DNA from: Candidatus Woesearchaeota archaeon
GTDB taxonomy: Archaea > Nanobdellota > Nanobdellia > Woesearchaeales > GW2011-AR4
Length of the DNA: 64,000 nucleotides
Assembly: GCA_016185945.1 (NCBI GenBank)
Contig: JACPMR010000010.1
Location: forward strand, 62,001 to 126,000
Reading direction: 5' to 3'
Shown here: one piece after another, positions 53,330 to 61,883 of the stretch
How the letters are laid out: each line of letters begins with the position of its first letter
How positions within the stretch are numbered: the stretch's first letter is position 1
Program-made: the position numbers and the translations under genes
Notes under the pieces: generated by a model
What the model was told of the DNA's origin: nothing
The model's input: the letters and a program-made list of their open reading frames with translations, nothing else
Databases searched by the model: none

Positions 53330-54802
53330 ATGATATATTTATTCAACTCAATCGATTTCATCTTATTTTTTATTTTAATATTTCTTGCATATTGGATTCT
53401 GCCTAATCACTTCAAAAATATCTTTTTGCTTATTGTAAGTTATGTTTTTTATGCAAGCTGGAATTGGAAACTGTTAAGCTTGCTTTTGATTTCATCTATT
53501 GCAAATTATTTCTGCGGATTGTGGGTTCTCAGAGCAAAAAACCAAGCTTCAAAAAGATTCTATTTAATTTTGGGCATTTTATTTAATTTATCATTGCTTG
53601 GATTTTTTAAATATTTCAATTTTTTTGCTGAAAATTTCTTTAACTTGCTGAATGCTATAGGCTTCAAAGTGAGCTTTACAGCACTAAAGATTATACTCCC
53701 GCTTGGAATATCTTTCTATACTTTTAGAGCATTAAGTTACATTATTGATGTCTATACTAATAAATTTGCGCCAACAAGGAATTTCATTGATTTCTCTTTA
53801 TTTATTGCCTATTTCCCGCATTTGATTGCTGGCCCAATTGAAAGGGCAAAAGATATCGTACCTCAATTACAAGCTGAAAAACAGTTTAGGAATATTAACT
53901 ACAAAGAAGGTTTTTATTTGTTTATATATGGCTTGTTCAAAAAAGTAGTCATTGCTGACACAGTAGCATCTGTAGTCAATGGTATATTCGCATTTTCCAG
54001 TCCCTCAGGTGCACAAGTTTTGCTTGCAATATACGCTTTTGCAGTTCAAATTTATTGTGATTTTTCTGGCTATACCGACATGGCACGAGGCATCTCATAT
54101 TTTTTGGGAATTAAGTCGAGCATAAATTTTAATTTGCCATTTTTTACCAAGAAGCCTTCGGATTTTTTAAAACGATGGCACATAACTCTGTCAAAATGGA
54201 TTACAGATTATGTTTATATGCCACTTTTTTTCCATTTATCTGGAAAAAGCTTGATGTTTCTCAAGAATATTAGGGTTAAGTTTTACATTTCTGGTATTAT
54301 TGCAACTTTTGCCACAATGGTGGCATTTGGCTTTTGGCATGGTGCTTCATGGAATTTTATATTCATGGGCGTGTACCTATTTGCTATAGTCATGGCGTCC
54401 AAAGTTTTCGAATACTTATCAAAAAGATTTGTTCCAGCAATAAAGAACAAATTTATACAATATATAACTTCAGCATTAAGCATTGTGCTCACATCTCACA
54501 TAATTTGGTATGGACTAACATTTTCTTATAAATCTCAAAGTACGATACAAGTTTACACATTTACAAAATCATTAATCTCAAATTTTAAATTATCAGAACT
54601 ATTTGTTCTGAATTACTGGTATCTTTATTTATTTATAGCGTTTTTAGTCATTTATGAGGTACTTCAATATATGAAAAATGACGAATTATTCATCACAAAA
54701 CAAAATTTTTATATCCAGCTTGTATTTTATTTGATTATAGCCCTTGTATATATCAATGTTGGGGCTATAACAAATGTTGAATTTGTTTATTTCCAATTTT
54801 GA
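53330..54802 (+). CDS. MBOAT-family O-acyltransferase (AlgI/DltB-like)
   Basis: 490 aa with about eleven membrane helices. Family motifs: FISYTFRALSYIIDVY-like LGISFYTFRALSYI, HLIAGPIERAKDIVPQL, FLKRWHITLSKWITDYVYMPL, and FGFWHGASWNFIFMG with the catalytic His. AlgI/DltB enzymes move an acyl group from a carrier across the membrane to a glycan. ATG at 53330 is preferred to an in-frame TTG. AcpS and ACP genes follow directly. Confidence 0.93.
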   Translation: MIYLFNSIDFILFFILIFLAYWILPNHFKNIFLLIVSYVFYASWNWKLLSLLLISSIANYFCGLWVLRAKNQASKRFYLILGILFNLSLLGFFKYFNFFAENFFNLLNAIGFKVSFTALKIILPLGISFYTFRALSYIIDVYTNKFAPTRNFIDFSLFIAYFPHLIAGPIERAKDIVPQLQAEKQFRNINYKEGFYLFIYGLFKKVVIADTVASVVNGIFAFSSPSGAQVLLAIYAFAVQIYCDFSGYTDMARGISYFLGIKSSINFNLPFFTKKPSDFLKRWHITLSKWITDYVYMPLFFHLSGKSLMFLKNIRVKFYISGIIATFATMVAFGFWHGASWNFIFMGVYLFAIVMASKVFEYLSKRFVPAIKNKFIQYITSALSIVLTSHIIWYGLTFSYKSQSTIQVYTFTKSLISNFKLSELFVLNYWYLYLFIAFLVIYEVLQYMKNDELFITKQNFYIQLVFYLIIALVYINVGAITNVEFVYFQF

Positions 54803-54808
54803 GTAATA

Positions 54809-55165
54809 ATGAAAATAAAAAATAAAATTGGAATTGGTGCAGATATTGTCAGAGTTAATAGGTTTGAAATCGTAAAAAATGACAAAAAATTTTTAAATAA
54901 AGTATTCTCTAAGAAGGAGATAGAATATTGTAGGAATAAAGCCAATGCTGCAGAAAGATTCGCAGCAAAATTTGCTGGGAAAGAAGCTGTTATGAAGGCA
55001 TTCAGCGCCTTTAACAAAAAAATGAATTTAAGCGATGTAGAGATTATAAACAAAAACAAAAGCCCAAAAGTAATAATAAAAAACCTTAAAGGGTTTAATA
55101 TAAACTTGAGTTTATCGCACGAAAGGGATTACGCTGTTGCTTTTGCATTAATAACAAAAGAATAA
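54809..55165 (+). CDS. acpS: Holo-ACP synthase
   Basis: 118 aa: IGIGADIVRVNRFE (Mg-binding Asp12), KVFSKKEIEYCRNK, RFAAKFAGKEAVMKAF, and LSLSHERDYAVAFA. Adds phosphopantetheine to the carrier protein encoded next. Archaea generally lack fatty-acid synthase ACP systems, so this supports a dedicated carrier. Confidence 0.93.
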   Translation: MKIKNKIGIGADIVRVNRFEIVKNDKKFLNKVFSKKEIEYCRNKANAAERFAAKFAGKEAVMKAFSAFNKKMNLSDVEIINKNKSPKVIIKNLKGFNINLSLSHERDYAVAFALITKE

Positions 55166-55175
55166 GGGGGTAATT

Positions 55176-55427
55176 GTGGTAATAGAAAAAGTTATTGCTT
55201 TTTTGCAGTCAGACCCAGAGGTCAAGGAAAAATGGGATGATAAAGTTACCCATGACACGCATTTGATTGATGCTGGAGTTATAGATTCTTTCGCAATCAT
55301 AAAACTGATAATGTTTTTAGAGGAAGAATTTAACATTAAACTAGAGTCAAATGAACTCGTTGAAAACAATTTTTCTACTCTTAAAAATATTGAGAAACTT
55401 GTAATTGAAAAAAATAATCAAAAATAA
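55176..55427 (+). CDS. Acyl carrier protein-like
   Basis: 83 aa acidic helical protein: LIDAGVIDSFAIIKLIMFLE contains the DSF phosphopantetheine Ser38. GTG start after AAGGGGGTAATT. Between acpS and fkbH, so it is the likely carrier for both. Confidence 0.92.
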   Translation: MVIEKVIAFLQSDPEVKEKWDDKVTHDTHLIDAGVIDSFAIIKLIMFLEEEFNIKLESNELVENNFSTLKNIEKLVIEKNNQK

Positions 55428-55428
55428 G

Positions 55429-57183
55429 ATGGCTGAACTAAAATTTAGCGAATATATCAACAAAAGCCCAACATTGGTTAAAAAACCGTCAATGAAAGAT
55501 GTTAAAGTTGCATTTCTATCAAATTTTACAATTACAGGGCTTGCTGAAACATTCAAAGTTTTATGCTATGAACATGGAATTTTCATTGATTGCTATACTG
55601 CCCCATATAATCAATATCAGCAAGAAATCCTAAACAAGTCCAGTCAGCTCTACAAATTTAATCCAGATATAATTTTTATTCTGTTGGATGGAGAGCAGCT
55701 TTTCAGCGATTTTTATTACTTTCCATATAGAATGAGCGAAGAGCAAAGAAAACAATTTATTGAAAATCAGTTTAAAGAAATAAAAAATTTGATTTCAATC
55801 TTAAAGGAAAATACTAATGCCAAGATTGTGATTAATAGTTTTCTTGTTCCACATTACTCAAGCAGAGGGATTATTGAAAACAAGCAAAAAAATGGAATAA
55901 GAAGTAGTATTCAGGCGCTTAACAGCATGCTTGAGTCGTTATCACATAAAAATTTGCAATTATTCGTATTTGATACAAGCATATTTTGTTCTAAAATTGG
56001 ATACGAGAATTTGGTTGATAAGAGACTATATTATTACGCTGACATGAAAATAGCACCAAAAGCATTGGTAAAATTAGCGAATGAGTATTTAGCATACATA
56101 ATCCCACTAGCATCTATGACAAAAAAATGCATTGTTCTTGATTTGGACAATACAATTTGGGGAGGCATTATTGGAGAGGATGGCATTGCAAATATAAAAC
56201 TTGGACCTGAAAAAGATGGTAAGCCATATTTTGGTTTCCAAAAAAGATTGCTTGAATTGCATGAGAGAGGCATTATATTGGCCATTAATAGCAGAAACAA
56301 CTATAAAGAGGCAATCGATGCGATAAAAAACCACAAATATATGGTTTTGAAGGAAGAACATTTTGCCAGCATAAAAATCAACTGGGAGGATAAAGCTACT
56401 AACATTAGGGAAATAGCGAAGGAAGTGAATATCGGATTGGAAAGCATGGTTTACATTGATGACGATGTCAGAAACCGGGAGATGATAAAGGAGCTTATTC
56501 CTGAAGTTTTTGTAGTAGAAATGCCAAATGACTATGCTATGTACCCTGAAGTTATTGAAAATCTGAAAATGTTTAACACTTTTAACATAACAAGCGAGGA
56601 CTTAAACAGGGGCAAGATGTACTTAAGCCAGAAAAAAAGAGAACAATTAAAGTCAAAAGTGCAGGACTTAAATTCGTTTATTAAAATGCTTGGAATTGAA
56701 ATAGACATTTCTAAAGCGAATAACTTTACTATACCCAGAATAGCGCAACTCACCCAAAGAACTAATCAATTTAACTTAACTACAAATAGATATAGCGAAG
56801 AAGACATCAAAAAACTAGCTTCAGATGGCAATCATTTAGTGTACGGAGTTAATGTCAAAGATAAATTTGGCGACAATGGGCTTACCGGAACATTTATTAT
56901 AAACAAAAAATTTAAGGAGAAATGGGTGATAGACACGTTTCTGTTAAGTTGCAGGGTGCTTGGCAGGGATATTGAAAAAGCCATGCTTAATGAGCTCATT
57001 AGCATGGCTCATAAGGAAGGAGTGAAAGAATTGATTGGAAAATATTTTCCAACTCAAAAAAATATGCAGACTGCTAAATTCTATGCAGAGAACGGGTTTA
57101 AGCATTTAGACGAGAATACTTTCTTGTGCGAGAATCCTAGTCCTACAGAGAATATCGATGCAATTAGTGTAATTTTAAATTGA
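55429..57183 (+). CDS. FkbH-like HAD carrier-loading enzyme
   Basis: 584 aa. N-terminal SGNH-like region (VKVAFLSNFTITGLAETFKV), HAD domain IVLDLDNTIWGGIIGEDG (Asp238, Asp240), SRNNYKEAIDAI, YIDDDVRNREMIKELIPEV, and a C-terminal GNAT-like part (RVLGRDIEKAMLNELISMA). FkbH proteins dephosphorylate 1,3-bisphosphoglycerate and load glyceryl onto an ACP. ATG at 55429, two bases after the ACP stop; a longer reading overlaps the ACP gene. Confidence 0.92.
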   Translation: MAELKFSEYINKSPTLVKKPSMKDVKVAFLSNFTITGLAETFKVLCYEHGIFIDCYTAPYNQYQQEILNKSSQLYKFNPDIIFILLDGEQLFSDFYYFPYRMSEEQRKQFIENQFKEIKNLISILKENTNAKIVINSFLVPHYSSRGIIENKQKNGIRSSIQALNSMLESLSHKNLQLFVFDTSIFCSKIGYENLVDKRLYYYADMKIAPKALVKLANEYLAYIIPLASMTKKCIVLDLDNTIWGGIIGEDGIANIKLGPEKDGKPYFGFQKRLLELHERGIILAINSRNNYKEAIDAIKNHKYMVLKEEHFASIKINWEDKATNIREIAKEVNIGLESMVYIDDDVRNREMIKELIPEVFVVEMPNDYAMYPEVIENLKMFNTFNITSEDLNRGKMYLSQKKREQLKSKVQDLNSFIKMLGIEIDISKANNFTIPRIAQLTQRTNQFNLTTNRYSEEDIKKLASDGNHLVYGVNVKDKFGDNGLTGTFIINKKFKEKWVIDTFLLSCRVLGRDIEKAMLNELISMAHKEGVKELIGKYFPTQKNMQTAKFYAENGFKHLDENTFLCENPSPTENIDAISVILN

Positions 57184-57196
57184 TAATCTGAAAGCC

Positions 57197-57610
57197 ATGA
57201 AATATGAAGATATATTGATTGGAGATACGGCTTCATTCAAGCATACAATTACAGAAAAGGATGTTGAATTATTTGCAAAAATATCAGGTGACAAAAATCC
57301 GCTGCATTTTGATGAAAATTTTGCAAAAAAGGCAGATTTTTCAGGAAAGATAGTCCATGGAATGCTTGCCGGCTCATTGTTTTCGAAGCTTGTTGGTATG
57401 CATTTGCCTGGAAGATGTATTTATGTTTCGCAAGAACTCGAGTTTAAAAATCCCATAACCCCAAATACCGAAATCATTATAGAAGGAAGAGTAATAAAGA
57501 AGATAGATGTATTTAGATTGGTGACTATAGAGACAAATATCAAGGATCCATTGTCAAACAAAAAATACATAACTGGCAAAGCAAGAGTAAAAGTTCTAAA
57601 TGTCGATTAA
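57197..57610 (+). CDS. MaoC-like hot-dog hydratase
   Basis: 137 aa: FAKISGDKNPLHFDENFAKK, then FSGKIVHGMLAGSLFSKLVG; Asp32 and His37 are the hydratase dyad. MaoC/(R)-hydratases act on 3-hydroxyacyl thioesters; here an ACP-bound substrate is likely. Its last bases overlap the methyltransferase start. Confidence 0.9.
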   Translation: MKYEDILIGDTASFKHTITEKDVELFAKISGDKNPLHFDENFAKKADFSGKIVHGMLAGSLFSKLVGMHLPGRCIYVSQELEFKNPITPNTEIIIEGRVIKKIDVFRLVTIETNIKDPLSNKKYITGKARVKVLNVD

Positions 57611-58547
57611 AATGATATTCAGTGAGCTTAAGGAAAAGTATCCTTTACTTGTTGACACAGCTAACTATCTTGAACAGAATTCTTTCTTTTTCAGAACCAC
57701 TCTTACAAAAATTAAGGGCTCGGGGTTAGATTACGAATTGGCTGAAAAGCTTTGTAGTGATTGCCTAAATCATGTTAAACAGAATAGAGATGGGTATTTT
57801 AAATGCGTTCATACACTGATAGATTTCTCTCTTGAATTTCTAAAGCTGCAAATGCATCTGGAAAAGACAGGAAGGTACACCTATTCAACTTTCAAGGAAA
57901 TAGAAGAAAATATTTACAGCAATCCTAATAGAAAACTGAAAGGTCCGTGGTATACCTGGGCACTATACTTTTCACAAATTTTTTGGGTTAGCCACTGGAA
58001 TGTTTTTAGGTTTTTTCTATCAGAATTTGCAAAAAACAATAAAGAGCATGGAGAAGTGCTTGAAGTCCCAACAGGAACAGGGATTTATATTGCACAATTC
58101 CTTGCAAATAATCCATCGTGGCAGGGCACTGGTGTTGATTTAGGGAATACTGCTATCGAATTTACCAAAAACGTGCTTGCATGGAATAAAATACCAAGTC
58201 ATAGAATTGCTCTTTATAAAGAGGATATTTATAAATTTGAAACAGACAAAAGATTCGATAGGATTATGTGTGGAGAATTCTTAGAGCATGTTGAAGATCC
58301 TCTTGGTGTATTGATAAAACTCCACAAACTTCTCAAGCCTGATGGAAAATTATTTCTGACTGTTGCAGTCTATGCTGAAATGATAGACCATATTTATCTC
58401 TATAAGAGCGCTGATGAAGTACGTGGGCATGTAAAAGAAGCAGGATTTATACCTGAGAAGGAGCTTGTGCAGGCTATATTTGAAAACAAATCCCCTGAAG
58501 ATAGAGATACGCCAATTAACTATTGTGCTATACTCAAAAAGATTTAA
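57600..58547 (+). CDS. SAM-dependent methyltransferase
   Basis: 315 aa. Helical N-terminal half, then a class I methyltransferase: VLEVPTGTGIYIAQFLA (SAM loop), GVDLGNTAIEFTKN, FDRIMCGEFLEHVEDPLGVL and LLKPDGKLFLTVAV. ATG overlaps maoC by 11 bases, so it belongs to the same operon. The methyl acceptor is unknown; the acyl group or carrier-bound product is possible. Confidence 0.85.
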   Translation: MSIKMIFSELKEKYPLLVDTANYLEQNSFFFRTTLTKIKGSGLDYELAEKLCSDCLNHVKQNRDGYFKCVHTLIDFSLEFLKLQMHLEKTGRYTYSTFKEIEENIYSNPNRKLKGPWYTWALYFSQIFWVSHWNVFRFFLSEFAKNNKEHGEVLEVPTGTGIYIAQFLANNPSWQGTGVDLGNTAIEFTKNVLAWNKIPSHRIALYKEDIYKFETDKRFDRIMCGEFLEHVEDPLGVLIKLHKLLKPDGKLFLTVAVYAEMIDHIYLYKSADEVRGHVKEAGFIPEKELVQAIFENKSPEDRDTPINYCAILKKI

Positions 58548-58574
58548 AAGGTTGAATATTAACAGATAGCTAAA

Positions 58575-58736
58575 ATGGTATCTTTATTATCAATAGTTAT
58601 TGTGGTTGTTGCAGGTTATTTTTTGGTTATGTTCATATTGCATCATTTGTTTGAGAAATTTTTCAAGATGATATTTTATATTGGGACTATCCTGTTTGCC
58701 CTTGGGCTGATTTATTATGTGCTCAGAGGCGCTTAA
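58575..58736 (+). CDS. Small membrane protein, 53 aa
   Basis: Two hydrophobic helices: SLLSIVIVVVAGYFLVMFIL and MIFYIGTILFALGLIYYVL. Starts MVSLL at 58575, 27 bases after the methyltransferase stop. No family recognised. Confidence 0.55.
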   Translation: MVSLLSIVIVVVAGYFLVMFILHHLFEKFFKMIFYIGTILFALGLIYYVLRGA

Positions 58737-58787
58737 TCCAAAAGTTTATATATGTCCAAATAAAGCAAATATAAGAGAGGTGAATAG

Positions 58788-59204
58788 ATGGCTTTCTTTG
58801 ACAAGCTGAAATTCTGGAAGAAAAAGGATGATTTAGGTGACATAGGCAAAGACTTGGGTTTGGACAAGGATTTGGGTTTGGGAAAAGATTTTGGAATGGA
58901 CTTGAGTTCAGGCCCTTCGCCAGATTTGGGAATGGGGTTGGATACAGGGCAACCACCGCAGCAGCCATTCCAGAAATACCCTTCATTCCAGCAACCTAGT
59001 TTTCAGGCACCTTCTTTCCAGTCGCAACCAGCTTTTCAGCAACCTTCTTACCCAAATGATATAGCATCTAAAAATTTGGAAGTTATTTCAAGCAAACTTG
59101 ATGCTTTACGGGCTACGCTGGACAGCGTCAACCAGAGATTGGCAAACATAGAGGCGATTGCAAGAGGCGAGCAGGAAGACGCAAGAAAGAGGAGGTATTA
59201 TTGA
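58788..59204 (+). CDS. Low-complexity protein with coiled-coil tail
   Basis: 138 aa. Residues ~15-55 repeat short G/L/D/K units (KDLGLDKDLGLGKDFGMDL), residues ~56-90 repeat FQ-QPSF-type units, and the last ~45 form a heptad helix (LEVISSKLDALRATLDSVNQRLANIEAIA). Related proteins are found beside membrane genes in DPANN genomes, but I cannot name a function. TTTATATATG lies upstream; AGAGAGGTGA precedes the ATG. Confidence 0.7.
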   Translation: MAFFDKLKFWKKKDDLGDIGKDLGLDKDLGLGKDFGMDLSSGPSPDLGMGLDTGQPPQQPFQKYPSFQQPSFQAPSFQSQPAFQQPSYPNDIASKNLEVISSKLDALRATLDSVNQRLANIEAIARGEQEDARKRRYY

Positions 59205-59240
59205 AAAGTTTTTTATATGCTCATTCCTTGATTTCTTCTA

Positions 59241-59684
59241 ATGAACAAAAAAAACATTATTATATTTTTGACTGGATTGTTAATTCTGCTTTTAGACCAA
59301 CTAACCAAGTTCTTGATAAAACAAAATTTTCAGTTAAGCCACTCAACTCCAATAATTAAAAATATCCTTCATGTGACTTACATAACAAACACCGGCTCTG
59401 CTTTTGGCTTGTTTAAGGGCTTTAACCTGTTTTTTGTATTGTTTTCTGTTATTGTGGTTGTTACAATAGTTTATAATTTAAAAAAAATAAAGAATAATGA
59501 AAGACTATTGCAGTTTTCTGTCGGATTATTGATTGGCGGCACAATCGGAAATTTAATTGACAGATTGCTTTATGGCGCTGTGGTTGATTTTATTGATTTC
59601 AGAATCTGGCCCGTATTCAATGTAGCGGACAGCGCTGTAACTATAAGCATAATCATGCTGATAATTTTGCTGTGGAAGAGGTAG
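59241..59684 (+). CDS. lspA: Lipoprotein signal peptidase LspA
   Basis: 147 aa, four membrane helices. LLLDQLTKFLI, TNTGSAFGLF, GGTIGNLIDRLLYGAVVDFIDF and WPVFNVADSAV are the family motifs; Asp107, Asp116 and Asp130 include the catalytic pair. LspA is standard in bacteria and rare in archaea. A lipobox protein at 46726 is a possible substrate. Confidence 0.95.
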   Translation: MNKKNIIIFLTGLLILLLDQLTKFLIKQNFQLSHSTPIIKNILHVTYITNTGSAFGLFKGFNLFFVLFSVIVVVTIVYNLKKIKNNERLLQFSVGLLIGGTIGNLIDRLLYGAVVDFIDFRIWPVFNVADSAVTISIIMLIILLWKR

Positions 59685-60287
59685 TCAAACACATGCGTCT
59701 GCTTCAAGCCCTTGAGCTTCTGCCTCTTCCCTTGAATCGAACCATAGCTGGTTTTCTTTGCCAATCCTTTTTGCCCAGTCGCATTTCGGGCTGTGAAACT
59801 TGTTGGCTTTCTTGCTTGCGACATATTTGCCGGGAGTAAATGTTTTTTTCATATGTTCTTCAGGTTCTGCAGCTTGTGGCTCCATCTTGTCGATAAAAGG
59901 ATGGTAATCTTTAACTTTTTCATATTGTTCTGTTGTTTCTGAGCGCTGAAACGTTTCTCTAAGATTAAACAACGCCAAGATTATGCCGATTGCAGAAAAA
60001 ACGATTATTGTCAGATGCGCAGTATCAAATTCTCTTGCTAAAAAATAAACAAAAAATGTGTTGAACATTACAAGCATCAATGCTAAACCTAAAATCGTCC
60101 ATCCCCATTTTTTGTTATGATAAACAGCAAACATCCCAAGCGCAACTATAAAAATGAATATCAGCAGCATAGTCAATTCAAAAACGAAAGCAAACCTGTG
60201 CAAATCAAAAACAACCAGGATAAAGCTTGTAACCACAAATAGCATTATAAAGCTCATCACAAAGAAACTTAATGGGGGTTTTTCCAT
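59685..60287 (-). CDS. Membrane protein with Ada-like zinc domain
   Basis: 200 aa. Four membrane helices in the first ~110 residues, a charged linker, then a C-terminal module KYVASKKANKFHSPKCDWAK...FDSREEAEAQGLEADACV similar to the small Ada-type metal-binding domain found appended to membrane and nuclease proteins. ATG at 60287 rather than the preceding TTG. Convergent with lspA, with no gap. Confidence 0.8.
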   Translation of the reverse strand: MEKPPLSFFVMSFIMLFVVTSFILVVFDLHRFAFVFELTMLLIFIFIVALGMFAVYHNKKWGWTILGLALMLVMFNTFFVYFLAREFDTAHLTIIVFSAIGIILALFNLRETFQRSETTEQYEKVKDYHPFIDKMEPQAAEPEEHMKKTFTPGKYVASKKANKFHSPKCDWAKRIGKENQLWFDSREEAEAQGLEADACV

Positions 60288-60433
60288 CAATCAAAGTAAT
60301 ATATTTTTGTATTTAAAGATTTCTATCAAAGAGTGGTGATCAATTATATTTTGAATAAAAACAAATAAACGTCAATTAATAGACTCAAACAATAACGAGA
60401 GCTATTTTGGATTAAACAATAAATAATAGAATA

Positions 60434-60711
60434 TTCAATCACGATGGCGACCCATGCACACAATCAAGTAAGTGACTTGTGAGCGAGTTCGCTGTTGCTT
60501 GCGAGAAAAGCTCGCAAGCTCGCTTTTCAGGTCGAACGAAGCTCACTCGCATGCCACTGGGTGCCCCGCGTACTAAAGTGGCACTTTATGCAAACAATCA
60601 AGTGCGACTGCAGAGGCTGTGGCTCCCTCATCACAACCCGTGGGATTGCAAATCCCACTTGCACAAGGTGTCAACGGACTTTGCCGTTGCAGGGAAGCCC
60701 CGTGATTGAAA
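60434..60711 (+). repeat. R2 structured repeat, copy b
   Basis: Perfect ends TTCAATCACG...CGTGATTGAA. Inside: GAGC/GCTC and GTTCG/CGAAC enclosing GCTTGCGAG/CTCGCAAGC; module A flanks (GGCGACCCATGC and GGGTGCCCCGC); GCACTT/AAGTGC; the 3' module GGCTGTGGCTCCCT...AGGGAAGCC, with GTGGGATT/AATCCCAC and CAACGG/CCGTTG hairpins in its loop. A decayed module B piece (ACGAGAGCTATTTTGG) lies upstream at 60395. Confidence 0.85.
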
Positions 60712-60759
60712 TAAAAAATTTTATCATTGTTTTTTAGGAAGCCAGATTTTTGAAAATTG

Positions 60760-60903
60760 TCAAAAACCACCAATCAAAGATTGGTGGCATGCTGCTAACG
60801 CAATAGTTATTCAGTGGTTTTTGAGCATGCTCGAAAATATACCATAATTGGTAACCACATTTGACTTACGTCCATCAGTCATAGACTGATGGTATATTTT
60901 CGA
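60760..60903. repeat. Paired nested-hairpin structure
   Basis: Unit 1: TCAAAAACCA/TGGTTTTTGA enclosing CCACCAATC/GATTGGTGG. Unit 2: TCGAAAATATACCA/TGGTATATTTTCGA (14-bp perfect) enclosing CCATCAGTC/GACTGATGG. The units are mirror images, joined by GCATGC, and each keeps one unpaired ~27-nt strand. It lies downstream of the aIF1A stop. No repeat of it is seen elsewhere in the window. Confidence 0.75.
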
Positions 60904-60925
60904 CATATTAAAATTGTTAATTTTC

Positions 60926-61270
60926 TTAGAACTCTTCAAACTCCTCCAGTTGCTTCAGATATCCTTTTTTCTTTAGGAAAGAAGTCTGTGTTGGAGTGTA
61001 CTTGTAGATTATGTCGCCTTTTTCATCGCCAGAATATTCCCACGGCTCAACAATTACAATGTCGCTTTCCCTCACCCACAATTTTCTTGTAAGCCTTCCT
61101 GGAATCCTGCAAATTCTTGTTTTGCCATCCAAGCATTTGACGCGCATTCTGCTTCCGCCAAGTCTTTGCTCAATAACGCCAAAAGTTTCTCTGCCCCGAG
61201 GAAGATGAATCCTAGAAATCTCTTGCTGTAATTTTTCTTGTCTTGCCTGCTCTTCCTTTTTTTTGCTCAT
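60926..61270 (-). CDS. eif1A: Translation initiation factor aIF1A
   Basis: 114 aa: RETFGVIEQRLGGSRMRVKCL, DGKTRICRIPGRLTRKLWVRE, DIVIVEPWEYSGDEKGDIIYKY; S1/IF1-type OB fold with the archaeal tails. Stimulates initiator tRNA binding and scanning on the small subunit. Confidence 0.97.
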   Translation of the reverse strand: MSKKKEEQARQEKLQQEISRIHLPRGRETFGVIEQRLGGSRMRVKCLDGKTRICRIPGRLTRKLWVRESDIVIVEPWEYSGDEKGDIIYKYTPTQTSFLKKKGYLKQLEEFEEF

Positions 61271-61351
61271 CCAATAAGTTGGAATGAGGTTTGTTTATAT
61301 AACTTTCTATAAAACACAATTTATAAATACTTAAAGCCATCCTCTGAAATA

Positions 61352-61864
61352 ATGAAACACCTTAATCTCCCGAAAGAAAAAACCTTTACAGGGCCTGCTT
61401 CAATATGGAAAAGGATTTTTGCTTTCTTTGTGGACATTGCAATAATAAACTTAATTATTTTGTTTCCGTTCAGGAACTTGTTCAAAGATATTATTCCAAA
61501 GAGTTACTCTTTTTCAGAAGCTTACAGATTTATGAGCACCAGCACTAATTATGCTGGATTTATAACCTCTATAACTTTTGTAATGTCTGTGCTGGTTATT
61601 TTGTATTTTTACATGATGGAAAAGAGGATGGGACAAACAATAGGCAAGATGCTGATGAGAATTTTTGTTGTGAGCGACAGCAAGGAACTAAAGGCATGGC
61701 AAATGCTTGTGAGAAATCTTGTTTTCATCCCTATATTCCCTTTTGTTTTATTATGGGTGATTGATCCAATATTCATGTTTTTCACAAAAACAAACCAGAG
61801 ATTAAGCGAGATATTGAGCAGGACAAGGGTTGTTGAAAGATTCAGTTTCGAGCAACAAATTTAA
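61352..61864 (+). CDS. RDD-family membrane protein
   Basis: 170 aa: WKRIFAFFVDIAIINLIILF with the Arg/Asp pair, GQTIGKMLMRIFVV, and four or so helices. RDD proteins are possible ion exchangers or membrane adaptors; role unknown. The operon continues with a small protein and SppA. Confidence 0.85.
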   Translation: MKHLNLPKEKTFTGPASIWKRIFAFFVDIAIINLIILFPFRNLFKDIIPKSYSFSEAYRFMSTSTNYAGFITSITFVMSVLVILYFYMMEKRMGQTIGKMLMRIFVVSDSKELKAWQMLVRNLVFIPIFPFVLLWVIDPIFMFFTKTNQRLSEILSRTRVVERFSFEQQI

Positions 61865-61883
61865 TAAGGCAAGAATTTTGGCG

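Noticed and set aside
54283-54492. Minus-strand ORFs inside the MBOAT, thrC, dapA and similar genes
   Set aside because: They mirror strong genes on the other strand, lack start signals and show no family features.
60495-60737. Zinc-ribbon-like ORF inside R2 copy b (KCDCRGCGSL...CTRC)
   Set aside because: R2 copy a keeps KCNCRGCGSL in one frame but then runs into a stop at the element end. The conservation is explained by the hairpin module at nucleotide level. A dN/dS test over many copies would settle it.
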